A stretch of 64,000 bases of DNA from Helicobacter anseris (GCA_004368235.1 JXTW01000001.1:140271-204270); one strand, 5' to 3'; shown: positions 1-8,893, counted from the first letter of the stretch. Made by a program: numbers and translations. The notes: a model not told the origin generated them from the letters alone.

Positions 1-1038
1 TTGACTATGATGTCCGCTTATTATTTTTCTTAACTCACATTCTTCATCTAAACTCATTGGCATATTTTTTAACTCATGCATATCTACAAATTTCTTGCCT
101 AGCAAAAAATTTAATGTAGCAAGTGGCATGAAAATCACGGAATCTTGTACACAAAATCCCAGTACAATATTACTTTTTAAATACTCATTTTGCAAATCTT
201 TTGATAACAAAAGTTCGGGCTTAGCCCAAATTATCTCTGATATTTTGGTTCGCTTTTTACTATGTGAATAATTTAAAACATAACTAGGTATTATTTGATT
301 TTGAGAATCTAAAAGTTTTGCTTTTAATACCCGATGGATTAGAAATCTTCTTTGTGCCAAAATATATTTCTTATTTTCAGAATCTAGCTGATCGCGTAAC
401 CCAAAAGTATGAATACGTTCTTGTATACCCCCTAGCTGGTATTCTTGTCTTTTTTGAGAAACATCACTCATCATTTCAAGTGATATCTTTTGTTGCTTGT
501 CCCTCTGCTTAGCTAGTGCAAACTTACACCCGCAATAATTCTGGCGATAAAGATTATCTTTTTTAGCCAATGCATTTTGACGCTGCACTCCACCTCTTGA
601 TCTAACATCAATTTTTATAAACTCAAGTCCATAATCCCCTGCAATTCTATCTCCTTCAACAAATAATCTTTGTTGTTCTTTCATCGGGCTTGAAAGAAGT
701 GTAGTTGTGAATCTTTTTTCTCCTAACTCATATGTTTTTTTAGCACTTCTAACCAATCTAATATCAAAACATTTCACACATCGTTCACCTTTTTCTGGCT
801 CATCTTCTAGACCCACTACTCCCCCACACCATTTTTCATCATCATACTCACCTAAAAAAAGTTCGATATCCAGCATTTCACAACTTCTCTTCACATCATA
901 ATATCTCAAATCATGCTCTGCTTTTGGATGAATATTAGGATTATAGAAATAGCCTATCAACCTTTCATTTGGATAAACTTTTTTTAATTCACTTAAAAAA
1001 TAATGACTATCTACAGAACAACAAATATGAACCAGCAT
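1..1038 (-). CDS. queH: Epoxyqueuosine reductase QueH (partial, 3' end beyond window)
   Basis: QueH (DUF208) reduces epoxyqueuosine to queuosine at the tRNA wobble base, the last step of Q synthesis; it is a non-homologous replacement for QueG. Translating the reverse strand gives 346 codons with no stop before the window edge, so the C-terminus is missing. Visible family marks are the N-terminal vicinal cysteines in MLVHICCSVDS (C6, C7), a second pair in RCVKCF and a third in YCGCKF, which together bind the metal cluster in this family. The region after the last pair is the usual helical C-terminal part. The start at 1038 is preceded by GTAGGAGG, a strong ribosome binding site. The gene lies 11 bases downstream of a small membrane ORF on the same strand. 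The H. pylori homologue, as I recall, is HP0100. Confidence 0.9.
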   Translation of the reverse strand, partial: MLVHICCSVDSHYFLSELKKVYPNERLIGYFYNPNIHPKAEHDLRYYDVKRSCEMLDIELFLGEYDDEKWCGGVVGLEDEPEKGERCVKCFDIRLVRSAKKTYELGEKRFTTTLLSSPMKEQQRLFVEGDRIAGDYGLEFIKIDVRSRGGVQRQNALAKKDNLYRQNYCGCKFALAKQRDKQQKISLEMMSDVSQKRQEYQLGGIQERIHTFGLRDQLDSENKKYILAQRRFLIHRVLKAKLLDSQNQIIPSYVLNYSHSKKRTKISEIIWAKPELLLSKDLQNEYLKSNIVLGFCVQDSVIFMPLATLNFLLGKKFVDMHELKNMPMSLDEECELRKIISGHHSQ

Positions 1039-1049
1039 AATTTTTCCTC

Positions 1050-1139
1050 CTACTTCTTAACCATATAAATAAAATATCCAACCCCTGCGATTAAAACCAA
1101 AACCAAAAAAATCATCAAGACAAAATCCAAAATATCCAT
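1050..1139 (-). CDS. Putative 29-residue single-pass membrane microprotein
   Basis: A short reading frame of 29 codons plus stop encodes MDILDFVLMI, a long run of Leu/Ile/Val/Phe/Gly, and ends IYMVKK. This is one hydrophobic helix of about 22 residues with acidic N-terminal and basic C-terminal flanks, a typical small inner-membrane protein. GAGGAAA lies just upstream of the ATG as a possible ribosome binding site. It sits between rlmN and queH on the same strand, and its stop is 11 bases before the queH start. I do not recognise a family. It could be a real small protein co-transcribed with queH or a chance frame in AT-rich leader sequence; the charge pattern and spacing favour a real gene. 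Confidence 0.5.
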   Translation of the reverse strand: MDILDFVLMIFLVLVLIAGVGYFIYMVKK

Positions 1140-1157
1140 TTTCCTCAACCTAATATC

Positions 1158-1171
1158 GTTTCATATGAAAC
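1158..1171. repeat. Perfect palindrome GTTTCATATGAAAC, copy 1
   Basis: A 14-base perfect palindrome lies in the short gap between the end of rlmN and the start of the small membrane ORF. The same palindrome recurs exactly at 3182-3195 and with one mismatch at 23793-23806. It could be an operator or a transcript hairpin; the function is unknown. Confidence 0.5.
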
Positions 1172-1182
1172 ATAAATTTTTA

Positions 1183-2271
1183 TTATTTCTTTCTAGCACG
1201 TACATTAAAATTTCCATTATTTTCCTTTTCCCTAAGTTGACCACAAGCTGCTGATATATCAATACCCTTAGATTCTCTAATCGTGGCTAAAAGCCCTCTT
1301 TGTATTAAAAAATCTGCAAATTTTTTGACCCTGTCTATCTCTGGGCGCTCAAATTCAGACCCCTCATGTGGATTAAACAAAATCAAATTTACTTTTGCTT
1401 TAATTCCATTTAATAATGCCAAAAGTCTTTTAGCAGAGTTAAGATCATCATTTATATTCTTGATAACCAAATATTCAAACATCACTCTCTTTCTAGCATC
1501 TACTGGGAATTCCTTCACAGCATTAATAATACTCTCTATATTATAAGCCTTATTAATAGGCATCAAACGCGAACGCAAAGCATCATCTACCGCGTGCAAA
1601 GAAATAGCTAATTGCACACCCAAATTTAATTCTCCTAGCTCCTTAATTCTAGGAGCAATACCACTAGTTGAAATGGTTTGTCTACGAGCTGATATGCTTA
1701 ATCCATCCAACTCACTCAATATTTTAATAGCCTTAGCAACATTAGCAAGGTTATGAAGTGGTTCGCCCATACCCATATATACTATATTAACACGTTTATG
1801 TGCAGCCAAGCCATTATCTCTTTTTAAAATCACAACCTGCTCGACAATCTCACCCACACTAAGATCTCTTACAAATCCCCCCTTAGCGGTAAAACAAAAA
1901 GTACAGCCGACCTTACAACCAATCTGACTGGATAAACAAAAAGTATATTTTTCACCCTCAATCACTTGATTATTCTCATTCTTCTTTTTATCTTTCATCT
2001 TTAAAAATACACTTTCAAAAGTATGTCCATCAAAGGTTTTAAAAAGATATTTTTTAGTTCCATCATTTGACTCTTCTAGCTTAATAAGGTCTAGATTCTT
2101 TGCACTATAGTCTCTAGCTAATTCTTGACGTAATGATTTTGGTAAATTTTCCATTTTATCAAATTCATTTTCATAGCATATATATAACCAATTATAAATT
2201 TGTTTAGCACGAAATGATGGTGAGAATAAAGATTTTAACTCTTCTAAGGTGTAACCATAAATATTATGCAT
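1183..2271 (-). CDS. rlmN: Dual-specificity RNA methyltransferase RlmN
   Basis: Radical-SAM enzyme that methylates C2 of A2503 in 23S rRNA and A37 in some tRNAs, acting in the cytoplasm. The protein has 362 residues, normal for the family. The N-terminal accessory domain (about residues 1-100) is followed by the radical-SAM cluster motif CKVGCTFC with cysteines 119, 123 and 126, the GMGEPL motif, and near the C-terminus the methyl-carrying cysteine in ISAACGQLR (C343). The ATG at 2271 follows AAGGGG. A candidate promoter upstream on the reverse strand reads TTGCTT, 18 bases, TAGAAT (complement of 2299-2304). It is divergent from a lipoprotein gene whose own promoter region carries a G tract. 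In H. pylori, as I recall, this gene is also close to kdsD, rnj and rsmA. Confidence 0.96.
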   Translation of the reverse strand: MHNIYGYTLEELKSLFSPSFRAKQIYNWLYICYENEFDKMENLPKSLRQELARDYSAKNLDLIKLEESNDGTKKYLFKTFDGHTFESVFLKMKDKKKNENNQVIEGEKYTFCLSSQIGCKVGCTFCFTAKGGFVRDLSVGEIVEQVVILKRDNGLAAHKRVNIVYMGMGEPLHNLANVAKAIKILSELDGLSISARRQTISTSGIAPRIKELGELNLGVQLAISLHAVDDALRSRLMPINKAYNIESIINAVKEFPVDARKRVMFEYLVIKNINDDLNSAKRLLALLNGIKAKVNLILFNPHEGSEFERPEIDRVKKFADFLIQRGLLATIRESKGIDISAACGQLREKENNGNFNVRARKK

Positions 2272-2335
2272 ATAGCCCCTTGACTAAAATATCCTGTAAT
2301 TCTAACAAGGCAAAGTAAAATTAAGCAATTTTTAA

Positions 2336-2352
2336 GGGGGGGGGGGTAGAAT
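2336..2352 (+). promoter_or_regulatory. Homopolymeric G11 tract abutting a -10-like hexamer
   Basis: Eleven consecutive Gs (2336-2346) run directly into TAGAAT (2347-2352), a good Helicobacter -10 element, about 30 bases before the start of the lipoprotein gene at 2382. Poly-G tracts of this length are classic slipped-strand mispairing sites in Helicobacter and Campylobacter. Here the tract would vary the spacing upstream of the -10 rather than a reading frame. It is the only G/C homopolymer longer than 7 that I saw in the window. Confidence 0.6.
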
Positions 2353-2381
2353 TGTTCGCTACTTTTTATCAAGGATATCTA

Positions 2382-2795
2382 GTGAAAGTTATAACAAAAT
2401 TATATTTATGTATTATAGTGATTCTATTTTTGGGTTGCTCCTCATCTCAAGATGATACAAAATGTGATACTCCGACAATAAGAAAATCATTAAGAAATCT
2501 TATCATTGATGACCTTAGAGAACAAATTGAAATCAAAACTATTATACAGAGCTTTGCTCAAGGACTTGATAAAAACCAAGCAGCCGACCAAGCTATCAAG
2601 CAAGCAAAGAATCTACAACCAAAAATTACCTATAAAAAAATAATAACACAAAATATTAATACAAGCATTAGACAGGCTACTTGTAACGCAAAAATAGATA
2701 TTAGACAAGATTCACAAGCACTTAAAACCATAAAGCTTACTTACTTTGTACATTATTTAGATTACAAAACTCCTTATATTCAAATCCTAAAATAA
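2382..2795 (+). CDS. Putative lipoprotein of unknown function
   Basis: A 137-residue protein whose N-terminus (two lysines, a hydrophobic stretch, then FLGCSSS) is a lipoprotein signal peptide with the lipidated cysteine at residue 19. The remainder is Lys/Gln/Asp-rich, mostly helical-looking, with two further cysteines (one in KCDTPT, one in ATCNAKI) that could form a disulfide. I chose the GTG at 2382 because AAGGA lies 6 bases upstream and the signal peptide then starts correctly; an in-frame ATG at 2352 would add ten residues and fall inside the -10-like hexamer. I recognise no family. It is convergent with the nucleoside-phosphorylase-like gene. Expression may be phase-variable through the upstream G11 tract. 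Confidence 0.75.
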   Translation: MKVITKLYLCIIVILFLGCSSSQDDTKCDTPTIRKSLRNLIIDDLREQIEIKTIIQSFAQGLDKNQAADQAIKQAKNLQPKITYKKIITQNINTSIRQATCNAKIDIRQDSQALKTIKLTYFVHYLDYKTPYIQILK

Positions 2796-2865
2796 GTTTT
2801 ACTTAAAATTATTTAACTTTGGAAAAATTAACAGAAAAACTATGATTAAACTATCAATTATAATT

Positions 2866-3486
2866 TTAGCTATATTCAAGATTATAAAAAAGACACTCTA
2901 ACCTTCTCTTTAATTCATTATGATTTTTAATAAAATCCTGATGAGCCAAATCGTTACAATAATTACTTACACAAAATACACCCATAGCACTAATACCAAA
3001 CTCTTGTGCCACCTTCATCACAGAAAAAAATTCCATATTCTCTAGCATAATTCCACGAGCAAATAATTGCTTAGCTATATCTTCATCTTTTGTAATATAG
3101 CTACTTGAGTTAACCACAGCATATGGCAAAGAACAAAGTGCTTTAAAAATTCTCATCTCATCAGAATTATCTTTTTTTAAAGTTTCATATGAAACATTAT
3201 TATTAAATATACCTGAAATCTGATCCTGCAATGGCGTATAGCTAGTCCCAACTATAAAACTTGCTTCTATTTGTGTCGCATGATTACTAACATAAAGATC
3301 TAAAAGTGTAGATTTCAGATCATAACTACCTGCACTTCCAACAAAAACAATATAGCTGGGTTTATCTCTCTGACAGATTCTAGTCATACCCATAGCGCTT
3401 TCTACTAGCCCTACACCAATACTTTGTGCAAAGCTAAAATCCTCTCCCCTTCCAGCACATACAAAAAGTCCGCCATCTTTTCTCAT
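2866..3486 (-). CDS. Purine-nucleoside phosphorylase/hydrolase superfamily protein
   Basis: The 206-residue product fits the PNP/UDP phosphorylase (MTAN) fold: a glycine-rich FVGSAGSYD strand-turn, the SNHATQIEAS stretch, and a C-terminal region with ENMEFFSVMKVA, resembling the substrate-binding EMEGAA segment of MTAN-like enzymes, followed by a conserved-looking VSNYCND. It would cleave or phosphorolyse a nucleoside in the cytoplasm; the substrate cannot be told from sequence. It is shorter than DeoD (about 235 residues). ATG at 3486 follows AAGGTG. It is divergent from rsmA. A copy of the GTTTCATATGAAAC palindrome lies inside the gene. Confidence 0.75.
   Translation of the reverse strand: MRKDGGLFVCAGRGEDFSFAQSIGVGLVESAMGMTRICQRDKPSYIVFVGSAGSYDLKSTLLDLYVSNHATQIEASFIVGTSYTPLQDQISGIFNNNVSYETLKKDNSDEMRIFKALCSLPYAVVNSSSYITKDEDIAKQLFARGIMLENMEFFSVMKVAQEFGISAMGVFCVSNYCNDLAHQDFIKNHNELKRRLECLFYNLEYS
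3182..3195. repeat. Perfect palindrome GTTTCATATGAAAC, copy 2
   Basis: Exact second copy of the 14-base palindrome, inside the nucleoside-phosphorylase-like gene, where it encodes part of VSYET. The coding location weakens an operator interpretation for this copy. Confidence 0.45.
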
Positions 3487-3584
3487 CTTACACCTTAATT
3501 AATTATTTTATAGCTTCTAATCTATATCGCATTATTTGTTTATATTTTAAGTTTTAATACTGGTCTTAAATTACAAAAAAATGA

Positions 3585-3590
3585 TAGAAT
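3585..3590 (+). promoter_or_regulatory. Putative -10 element of the rsmA-rnj-kdsD run
   Basis: TAGAAT lies 31 bases before the rsmA start in an AT-rich divergent gap. Helicobacter vegetative promoters are defined mainly by an extended -10 with AT periodicity, so a -35 match is not required. Confidence 0.4.
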
Positions 3591-3620
3591 TTAAAAAATT
3601 TTGGAGATATTCCAGATACA

Positions 3621-4418
3621 ATGCAATATAAGGCAAAAAAAAAGTTCGGGCAAAACTTTTTAAAAGACAAGCATTTTGTCCAAAAAATTGTTCAATCCAT
3701 TCCCAATATTCTTCATAATGAACAAATTATTGAAATTGGGGTTGGCTTGGGTGATTTAAGTGATGAGTTGCTTAAACTTTATCCGTTAAAAGCGTATGAA
3801 ATCGATAGCGATTTATGTTCTTTTCTTAGACAAAAGTATAATGAAGTTTTAGAAAGTGGATATTTCACACTTGTACATCAAGATGTATGCGAGCTAAAAG
3901 AAAATAATGGATGGCTACATCCAGAACCCTACATCCTAGTGTCAAATCTCCCCTACTATGTTGCTACACATATTATTTTAAAAGCACTTAGAGATCCTTT
4001 ATGCAAAGGTTTTATTGTAATGGTGCAAAAAGAAGTTGCATTAAAGTTTTGTGCTTCTTTTAATAATAGTGATTTTTGTGCGCTTAGCGTACTAGCACAG
4101 ACTATGGGGGAAGTAAAATATCTTTTTGATGTTCCTAAAGAGGCTTTTAACCCAGAGCCTAAAGTAACATCTGCTGTTTTTATGCTAAAAAAGGACAAGG
4201 ATTTTTATGAACTACAAAAACTAGAATCCTTTCTCAAAATAGCCTTTAGTGCGCCAAGAAAAAAACTTTCTAAAAACCTACTTTCACACTTTGATAAGAC
4301 GCTTCTAGATTCTGTATTTGATTCCTTAGGTATCCATGGACAAACTAGAGCACACGAGCTATCAACGCAAATGTATCACCAAATTTTTGAAATATTAAAG
4401 GATAAAAATGGAAAATAA
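3621..4418 (+). CDS. rsmA: 16S rRNA (adenine1518/1519-N6)-dimethyltransferase RsmA/KsgA
   Basis: Dimethylates two adjacent adenines in the 3' hairpin of 16S rRNA during late small-subunit assembly. The 265-residue protein begins with KKKFGQNFLKD, the standard KsgA start, then the SAM-binding motif IEIGVGLGDLS (around residues 38-48), the catalytic NLPYYVATHI (family N-L-P-Y motif) and the C-terminal helical domain containing FSAPRKKLSKNL. GGAGA lies upstream of the ATG, somewhat far (about 13 bases). The 3' end overlaps the RNase J start by 11 bases, so the two are translationally coupled. Loss of this enzyme typically gives kasugamycin resistance. Confidence 0.97.
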   Translation: MQYKAKKKFGQNFLKDKHFVQKIVQSIPNILHNEQIIEIGVGLGDLSDELLKLYPLKAYEIDSDLCSFLRQKYNEVLESGYFTLVHQDVCELKENNGWLHPEPYILVSNLPYYVATHIILKALRDPLCKGFIVMVQKEVALKFCASFNNSDFCALSVLAQTMGEVKYLFDVPKEAFNPEPKVTSAVFMLKKDKDFYELQKLESFLKIAFSAPRKKLSKNLLSHFDKTLLDSVFDSLGIHGQTRAHELSTQMYHQIFEILKDKNGK

Positions 4419-6426
4419 TGAAAATCATAATAAGCCGGAAAAAAAACGATTTTTTAAGCCTCGCCATAAAAAAGATGAGGGAGAGAAAAATATTAATCAA
4501 GAGCGACCAGAGAAGCCTGATCGTCCTAGAAAATGGAATTTTAAAGAACAGAATAAAGAAGATAGAGAAAATAAAAATCGTTTTTATAAAAATAAAGAAT
4601 CTCATGATATAAAAAGTGCCCCTTGTATCGATGGCACACGTGATATCTTAAGCGTTAATGAAAGAGGAAATTTAGGCTTTCATAAAGAATTAAAAAAAGG
4701 TGTGGAAGCTAATCATCGTGTCCAAAAATCAAGCCTTAATCCCCACTATAAACTAAACTTAAACACAAAAGCAAAAGTTAGAATTACTCCATTGGGTGGT
4801 TTAGGAGAAATAGGCGGAAATATGATGGTAATGGAAACAGAGAATTCTGCTATTATCATTGATGTAGGTATGAGTTTTCCTGAAGAAAATATGCATGGTG
4901 TTGATATTCTTATACCAGATTTTAGCTATATCCATGCTATTAAAGAAAAAATTGTAGGGATTATCATCACGCATGCTCATGAAGATCATATTGGGGCAGT
5001 TCCATATCTTTTTAAACAACTGCAATTTCCATTATATGGTACACCTCTAGCTCTAGGTATGATTGGCAATAAATTTGATGAGCATGGCTTAAAGCAATAT
5101 AGATCTTACTTTAAAATTGTCCAAAAGCGCCATCCCATTCCCATTGGTGATTTTGAAATTGAATGGATTCATATAACCCACTCTATTATTGATTCTAGTG
5201 CATTAGCCATCAAAACAGAGGCTGGGATTATCATTCATACTGGGGATTTTAAAATCGATCACACTCCTATTGATAATATCCCTACTGATTTGCATCGACT
5301 AGCCTATTATGGCGAACAAGGAGTTATGCTCTTATTAAGCGACTCTACCAACTCGCATAAAAGTGGATCAACTGCATCAGAAGCTAGCGTAGGTCCTACA
5401 TTTGATGCTTTATTTAAAAGTGCTGAAGGACGAGTTATTATGAGCACTTTCTCATCTAATATACATCGCGTTTATCAAGCGATTAATTATGGCATCAAAT
5501 ATGGACGCAAAGTTGCAGTGATTGGTCGATCGATGGAAAAAAATATCGATATTGCACGAGAGCTTGGCTATATTGAATTACCTAGCAATATTTTTATTGA
5601 AGCTCATGAGGTAAACAATTATCCTGATTCTGAAGTTTTGATAGTTACCACAGGATCACAAGGTGAGACAATGAGTGCGCTTTATCGTATGGCTACAGAT
5701 GAGCATCGTCATGTTAAGATCAAACCAACTGATATGGTCATCATATCAGCCAAAGCTATTCCCGGAAATGAAGGATCTGTATCGGCGGTATTAAATTTTC
5801 TTATTAAAGCAGGCGCACGTGTAGCCTACCAAGATTTTAGTGAAATTCATGTCAGTGGGCACGCTGCACAAGAAGAACAAAAATTAATGTTACGTCTTAT
5901 TAAACCAAAATTCTTTCTTCCCGTGCATGGAGAATATAACCATGTTGCTAAACATAAAGAAACGGCTATTAAATGTGGTGTTTTAGAAAAAAATATCTAC
6001 CTAATGGAAGATGGTGATCAAATTGAAGTTAATCCAAGCTATATTCGCAAGGTTAAATCCATAAAAAGCGGTAAAGTATTTATCGATAATCAAGCTGGCA
6101 CAGAGATTGATAATATAGTAGTTACTGAACGTCAAACTTTAGCTGAAAGTGGTCTTTTAATCGTTATGGCTATGATCGAAAAATCTAGTCAAAAATTCCT
6201 TAAAGATTCTCAAATCACTTCACTAGGTATCATTAACCCTAAAAATGAAAAAGCCTTTAATAAAGAAATTGCGGAGCTCTTAGAATTACATATTAAAAAC
6301 CTAAAACCAGAAATTCTAAGTAATGCTAAAAATCTAGAAACAGACTTGCGACATTTGCTTAAAAAGTTTCTATTTAAAAAGACTAAAAAATATCCTACTA
6401 TTGTTATACACTCATATATCAAGTAA
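4408..6426 (+). CDS. rnj: Ribonuclease J
   Basis: Metallo-beta-lactamase/beta-CASP exo- and endoribonuclease, central to mRNA decay in Helicobacter, where it complexes with the helicase RhpA (established for H. pylori). The 672-residue protein has a roughly 120-residue basic, low-complexity N-terminal extension rich in Lys, Glu and Asn, the same unusual extension known for H. pylori RNase J. The catalytic part begins at VRITPLGGLGEIGGNMM, followed by THAHEDHIGAVPYL (motif HxHxDH), the HTGDFKID segment, the beta-CASP TTGSQGE and SGHAAQEE motifs, and a C-terminal domain with HGEYNH. The start overlaps rsmA. The next gene, kdsD, begins 11 bases downstream. Confidence 0.96.
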   Translation: MENNENHNKPEKKRFFKPRHKKDEGEKNINQERPEKPDRPRKWNFKEQNKEDRENKNRFYKNKESHDIKSAPCIDGTRDILSVNERGNLGFHKELKKGVEANHRVQKSSLNPHYKLNLNTKAKVRITPLGGLGEIGGNMMVMETENSAIIIDVGMSFPEENMHGVDILIPDFSYIHAIKEKIVGIIITHAHEDHIGAVPYLFKQLQFPLYGTPLALGMIGNKFDEHGLKQYRSYFKIVQKRHPIPIGDFEIEWIHITHSIIDSSALAIKTEAGIIIHTGDFKIDHTPIDNIPTDLHRLAYYGEQGVMLLLSDSTNSHKSGSTASEASVGPTFDALFKSAEGRVIMSTFSSNIHRVYQAINYGIKYGRKVAVIGRSMEKNIDIARELGYIELPSNIFIEAHEVNNYPDSEVLIVTTGSQGETMSALYRMATDEHRHVKIKPTDMVIISAKAIPGNEGSVSAVLNFLIKAGARVAYQDFSEIHVSGHAAQEEQKLMLRLIKPKFFLPVHGEYNHVAKHKETAIKCGVLEKNIYLMEDGDQIEVNPSYIRKVKSIKSGKVFIDNQAGTEIDNIVVTERQTLAESGLLIVMAMIEKSSQKFLKDSQITSLGIINPKNEKAFNKEIAELLELHIKNLKPEILSNAKNLETDLRHLLKKFLFKKTKKYPTIVIHSYIK

Positions 6427-6437
6427 AAAGGAGTTTT

Positions 6438-7409
6438 ATGCAAAATTTAGATTTTGGACTGATCGCTAAAGAGGTGCTAGAATCTGAAGCCTTAGCTCTA
6501 AAAAATCTTGATTGCACCAAAATTAACTGGCATGATATCATCCAAACGATCTTGAACTCTAGGGGTAAATTAATAGTAACCGGTGTTGGCAAAAGCGGCC
6601 TAATAGGTGCAAAAATAGCTGCTACACTTGCCTCTACGGGTACACCTAGCTTTTTTCTCCATCCTACAGAAGCACTTCATGGAGATTTAGGCATGGTAGG
6701 GAGGGAGGATATTATTTTAGCTATTAGCTATAGTGGGCAGAGTGATGAGCTCTTAGCTATTATGCCTCATCTTAAACGTCTAAGCAAAGCTATCATCACC
6801 ATGAGCAAAAGTCAAGATTCTGCCCTATCTTTGCAGGGAGATTTTTTTATCCCTCTAATAATTGAGCATGAAGCCTGTCCGCTTAAAATCGCTCCTACTA
6901 CTTCTACTACCCTCACACTAGCCTTAGGGGATGCTCTAGCAGTATGTCTGATGAGGGCTAGAGAGTTTAGCAAAAAAGACTTTGCCTCTTTTCATCCTGG
7001 AGGAGCACTTGGAAAGCGGCTTTTTATCAAGATAAAAGACTTGATGCAAACTCAAAAACTCCCCATAATCACTAAGCAAACCCCACTTAAAGAGGCGATT
7101 ATAAAAATGAGTGAGTGTAGACTTGGAAATGCGATTATTACTAACTCTGATGAAGTAATATGCGGTATTTTAAGCGATGGGGATTTAAGACGCGCAATGA
7201 TGAGAGAGGATTTTAATCTCAATGAAATGGCGATTAACTATGCTACAAAAAATCCTAAAATCTGCAATGATCCAGAAATGCTTGCCTATGATGCATTAAA
7301 ACTTATTGAACAAAACAAGATTCAAGCTCTAATTATCGCAGATGCAAATAATAAAATTTTAGGTATTTTGCATTTGCATACACTCATTAGTGCGGGTATC
7401 TCAAATTAA
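6438..7409 (+). CDS. kdsD: D-arabinose 5-phosphate isomerase (KdsD/KpsF family)
   Basis: Interconverts ribulose 5-phosphate and arabinose 5-phosphate, the first step towards Kdo for the lipopolysaccharide inner core. The 323-residue protein has an N-terminal SIS domain (about residues 35-170) with TGVGKSGLIGAKIAATLASTG and SYSGQSDE, the sugar-phosphate-binding segments. It also has two C-terminal CBS domains (about 205-323), including CGILSDGDLRR and a final LGILHLHTLI. AAGGAG precedes the ATG. It follows RNase J by 11 bases and ends convergent with the dnaQ-like gene, leaving only about 12 bases between them. Confidence 0.95.
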   Translation: MQNLDFGLIAKEVLESEALALKNLDCTKINWHDIIQTILNSRGKLIVTGVGKSGLIGAKIAATLASTGTPSFFLHPTEALHGDLGMVGREDIILAISYSGQSDELLAIMPHLKRLSKAIITMSKSQDSALSLQGDFFIPLIIEHEACPLKIAPTTSTTLTLALGDALAVCLMRAREFSKKDFASFHPGGALGKRLFIKIKDLMQTQKLPIITKQTPLKEAIIKMSECRLGNAIITNSDEVICGILSDGDLRRAMMREDFNLNEMAINYATKNPKICNDPEMLAYDALKLIEQNKIQALIIADANNKILGILHLHTLISAGISN

Positions 7410-7421
7410 AAGATTCGTAAA

Positions 7422-8252
7422 CTAGAGCTTTTTACCACGTGTAAACTCTATAACATCCTGCAAGCTAATCGCATCATTTGGCAACATCAAAGATGCGATG
7501 CTAAAAACCTCTTTGCATACATAAGCATCATAATATGCTCTATGGGATGCTGGAGCATTGATACCCAAAAACTCATTTAAAAAAGCTAGAGAATAGCGAG
7601 GAGAAAGTATGGTTTTTTGAGCAAACTCTACACTGCAAATCCTAGGGTTTAAAAGCCCAAAATCTCCATAATATTCCAGTCTTGCACTAATAAATCCATA
7701 ATCAAATACAACATTATGTGCTACAAATACGCAATTTCCTAAAAAAGATCTAAAATCTTGTAGCACCTTTCTTTCGCTAGGAGCATCAACTAGCATCTCT
7801 GAACTAATGCCAGTAAGATCTGTGATTTCTTCAGGCACCTCTTTAGAATAAACCAAAGTTTCAAATCTATCTATAACTTCATTATTTTTTACCTTAATAG
7901 CCCCTATCTCAATAATACTAGCAGTATTTGGTCTAGATCCAGTAGTCTCAATATCTACAAAGCAAAACTCACAATCATTAAAATTTGTCTGCTTACCTAA
8001 AAATAATATATCCTCTCCCTCTACCTCGATCCAAAGCCCACAAGAGCGCATCATCTCTAATGCCAAATCCCCCTCATCTACACCCATAATATGACATGCA
8101 AAGGGTAAAAATCTATTTTTATTCATAGGTTGACTAAGCTTTTCATATACTTTAGTATAAAGGCTTTTTTCTACCTTGGGTTTAGGGGAGGGGGGCAATA
8201 TGGCTTGAGTATTTTTCAATCTAGTGATGAGATGCTTAGGTTTGTGTATCAT
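7422..8252 (-). CDS. dnaQ: DnaQ-like 3'-5' exonuclease (DNA polymerase III epsilon type)
   Basis: Exonuclease of the DEDDh family, likely the proofreading subunit of Pol III or a stand-alone relative. Residues 1-95 are an N-terminal extension of unclear role; the exonuclease domain follows with Exo I FVDIETTGSRP, Exo II VFVAHNVVFDYGFI and Exo III SHRAYYDAYVC, giving the DEDD residues and the catalytic histidine. Length (276) is near that of E. coli epsilon. The start overlaps the rpe stop by one base (TAATG). The order dnaQ-rpe-fbp matches, as I recall, H. pylori HP1387-HP1385. A G6 run in the N-terminal coding part is short and probably stable. Confidence 0.88.
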   Translation of the reverse strand: MIHKPKHLITRLKNTQAILPPSPKPKVEKSLYTKVYEKLSQPMNKNRFLPFACHIMGVDEGDLALEMMRSCGLWIEVEGEDILFLGKQTNFNDCEFCFVDIETTGSRPNTASIIEIGAIKVKNNEVIDRFETLVYSKEVPEEITDLTGISSEMLVDAPSERKVLQDFRSFLGNCVFVAHNVVFDYGFISARLEYYGDFGLLNPRICSVEFAQKTILSPRYSLAFLNEFLGINAPASHRAYYDAYVCKEVFSIASLMLPNDAISLQDVIEFTRGKKL

Positions 8253-8893
8253 TATATTTTTAAAGATGCAATAGCACTTCTTCTGTCTTTAGCTCCAAAA
8301 ATATAGCTTCCAGCTACAGCTATATCTATGCCACCATCTTTTAAAAGAGAGATATTTTTATCACTCACCCCGCCATCTACTTCAATCAAACAATTAGCAT
8401 TGCGAGCCAAAATAAGGTTTTTAAGATTTTTAATTTTTTCTAGCGAAAAGGGAATAAAGCTTTGTGCGCCAAAACCGGGGTTAACACTCATTACCAAAAC
8501 CATATCCACATCATTTAAAATATATTTTAAATCCTCTTCATTGCTATGTGGATTGATCACGACTGCAGGGCTAATACCAAAAGATCGTATACGCTCTAAG
8601 GTGCGATGAAGATGCTTACAAGATTCTAAATGAACGCTCATATATTTTGGCTTTAATGGTGCAAAAAGCTCAACAAAAAAATCTGTATTCTCCACCATTA
8701 GATGCACATCTAAAGGAATGGTGCTAATTTCACTTAAACCCTGCAAAACAGCTGGACCAAAGGTAAGATTTGGCACAAAATGACCATCCATAACATCAAT
8801 ATGAAGCAAATCTGCTCCACCCTCACATACGCTTATTACCTCATCTTTAAGATATAAAAAATTTGCTGATAAAATACTGGGGGCTACTAACAT
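8252..8893 (-). CDS. rpe: Ribulose-phosphate 3-epimerase
   Basis: Interconverts ribulose 5-phosphate and xylulose 5-phosphate in the non-oxidative pentose phosphate pathway; the ribulose 5-phosphate pool is also the KdsD substrate. The 213-residue TIM barrel begins VAPSILSANFLYLKDE, then HIDVMDGHFVPNLTFGP (metal and catalytic residues), DVHLMVEN, VMSVNPGFGAQSFIP (catalytic loop) and VDGGVSDKN (second catalytic Asp). AAGGAAGG precedes the ATG at 8893. Its stop overlaps the next gene's start. Confidence 0.97.
   Translation of the reverse strand: MLVAPSILSANFLYLKDEVISVCEGGADLLHIDVMDGHFVPNLTFGPAVLQGLSEISTIPLDVHLMVENTDFFVELFAPLKPKYMSVHLESCKHLHRTLERIRSFGISPAVVINPHSNEEDLKYILNDVDMVLVMSVNPGFGAQSFIPFSLEKIKNLKNLILARNANCLIEVDGGVSDKNISLLKDGGIDIAVAGSYIFGAKDRRSAIASLKI

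Noticed and set aside
2843-2902. Tiny hydrophobic frame on the forward strand between two convergent genes
   Set aside because: No ribosome binding site, and it runs into the 3' end of the nucleoside-phosphorylase-like gene.
8190-8195. G6 run (complement strand of the dnaQ-like gene) as a switch
   Set aside because: Too short for frequent slippage and interrupted by an A.
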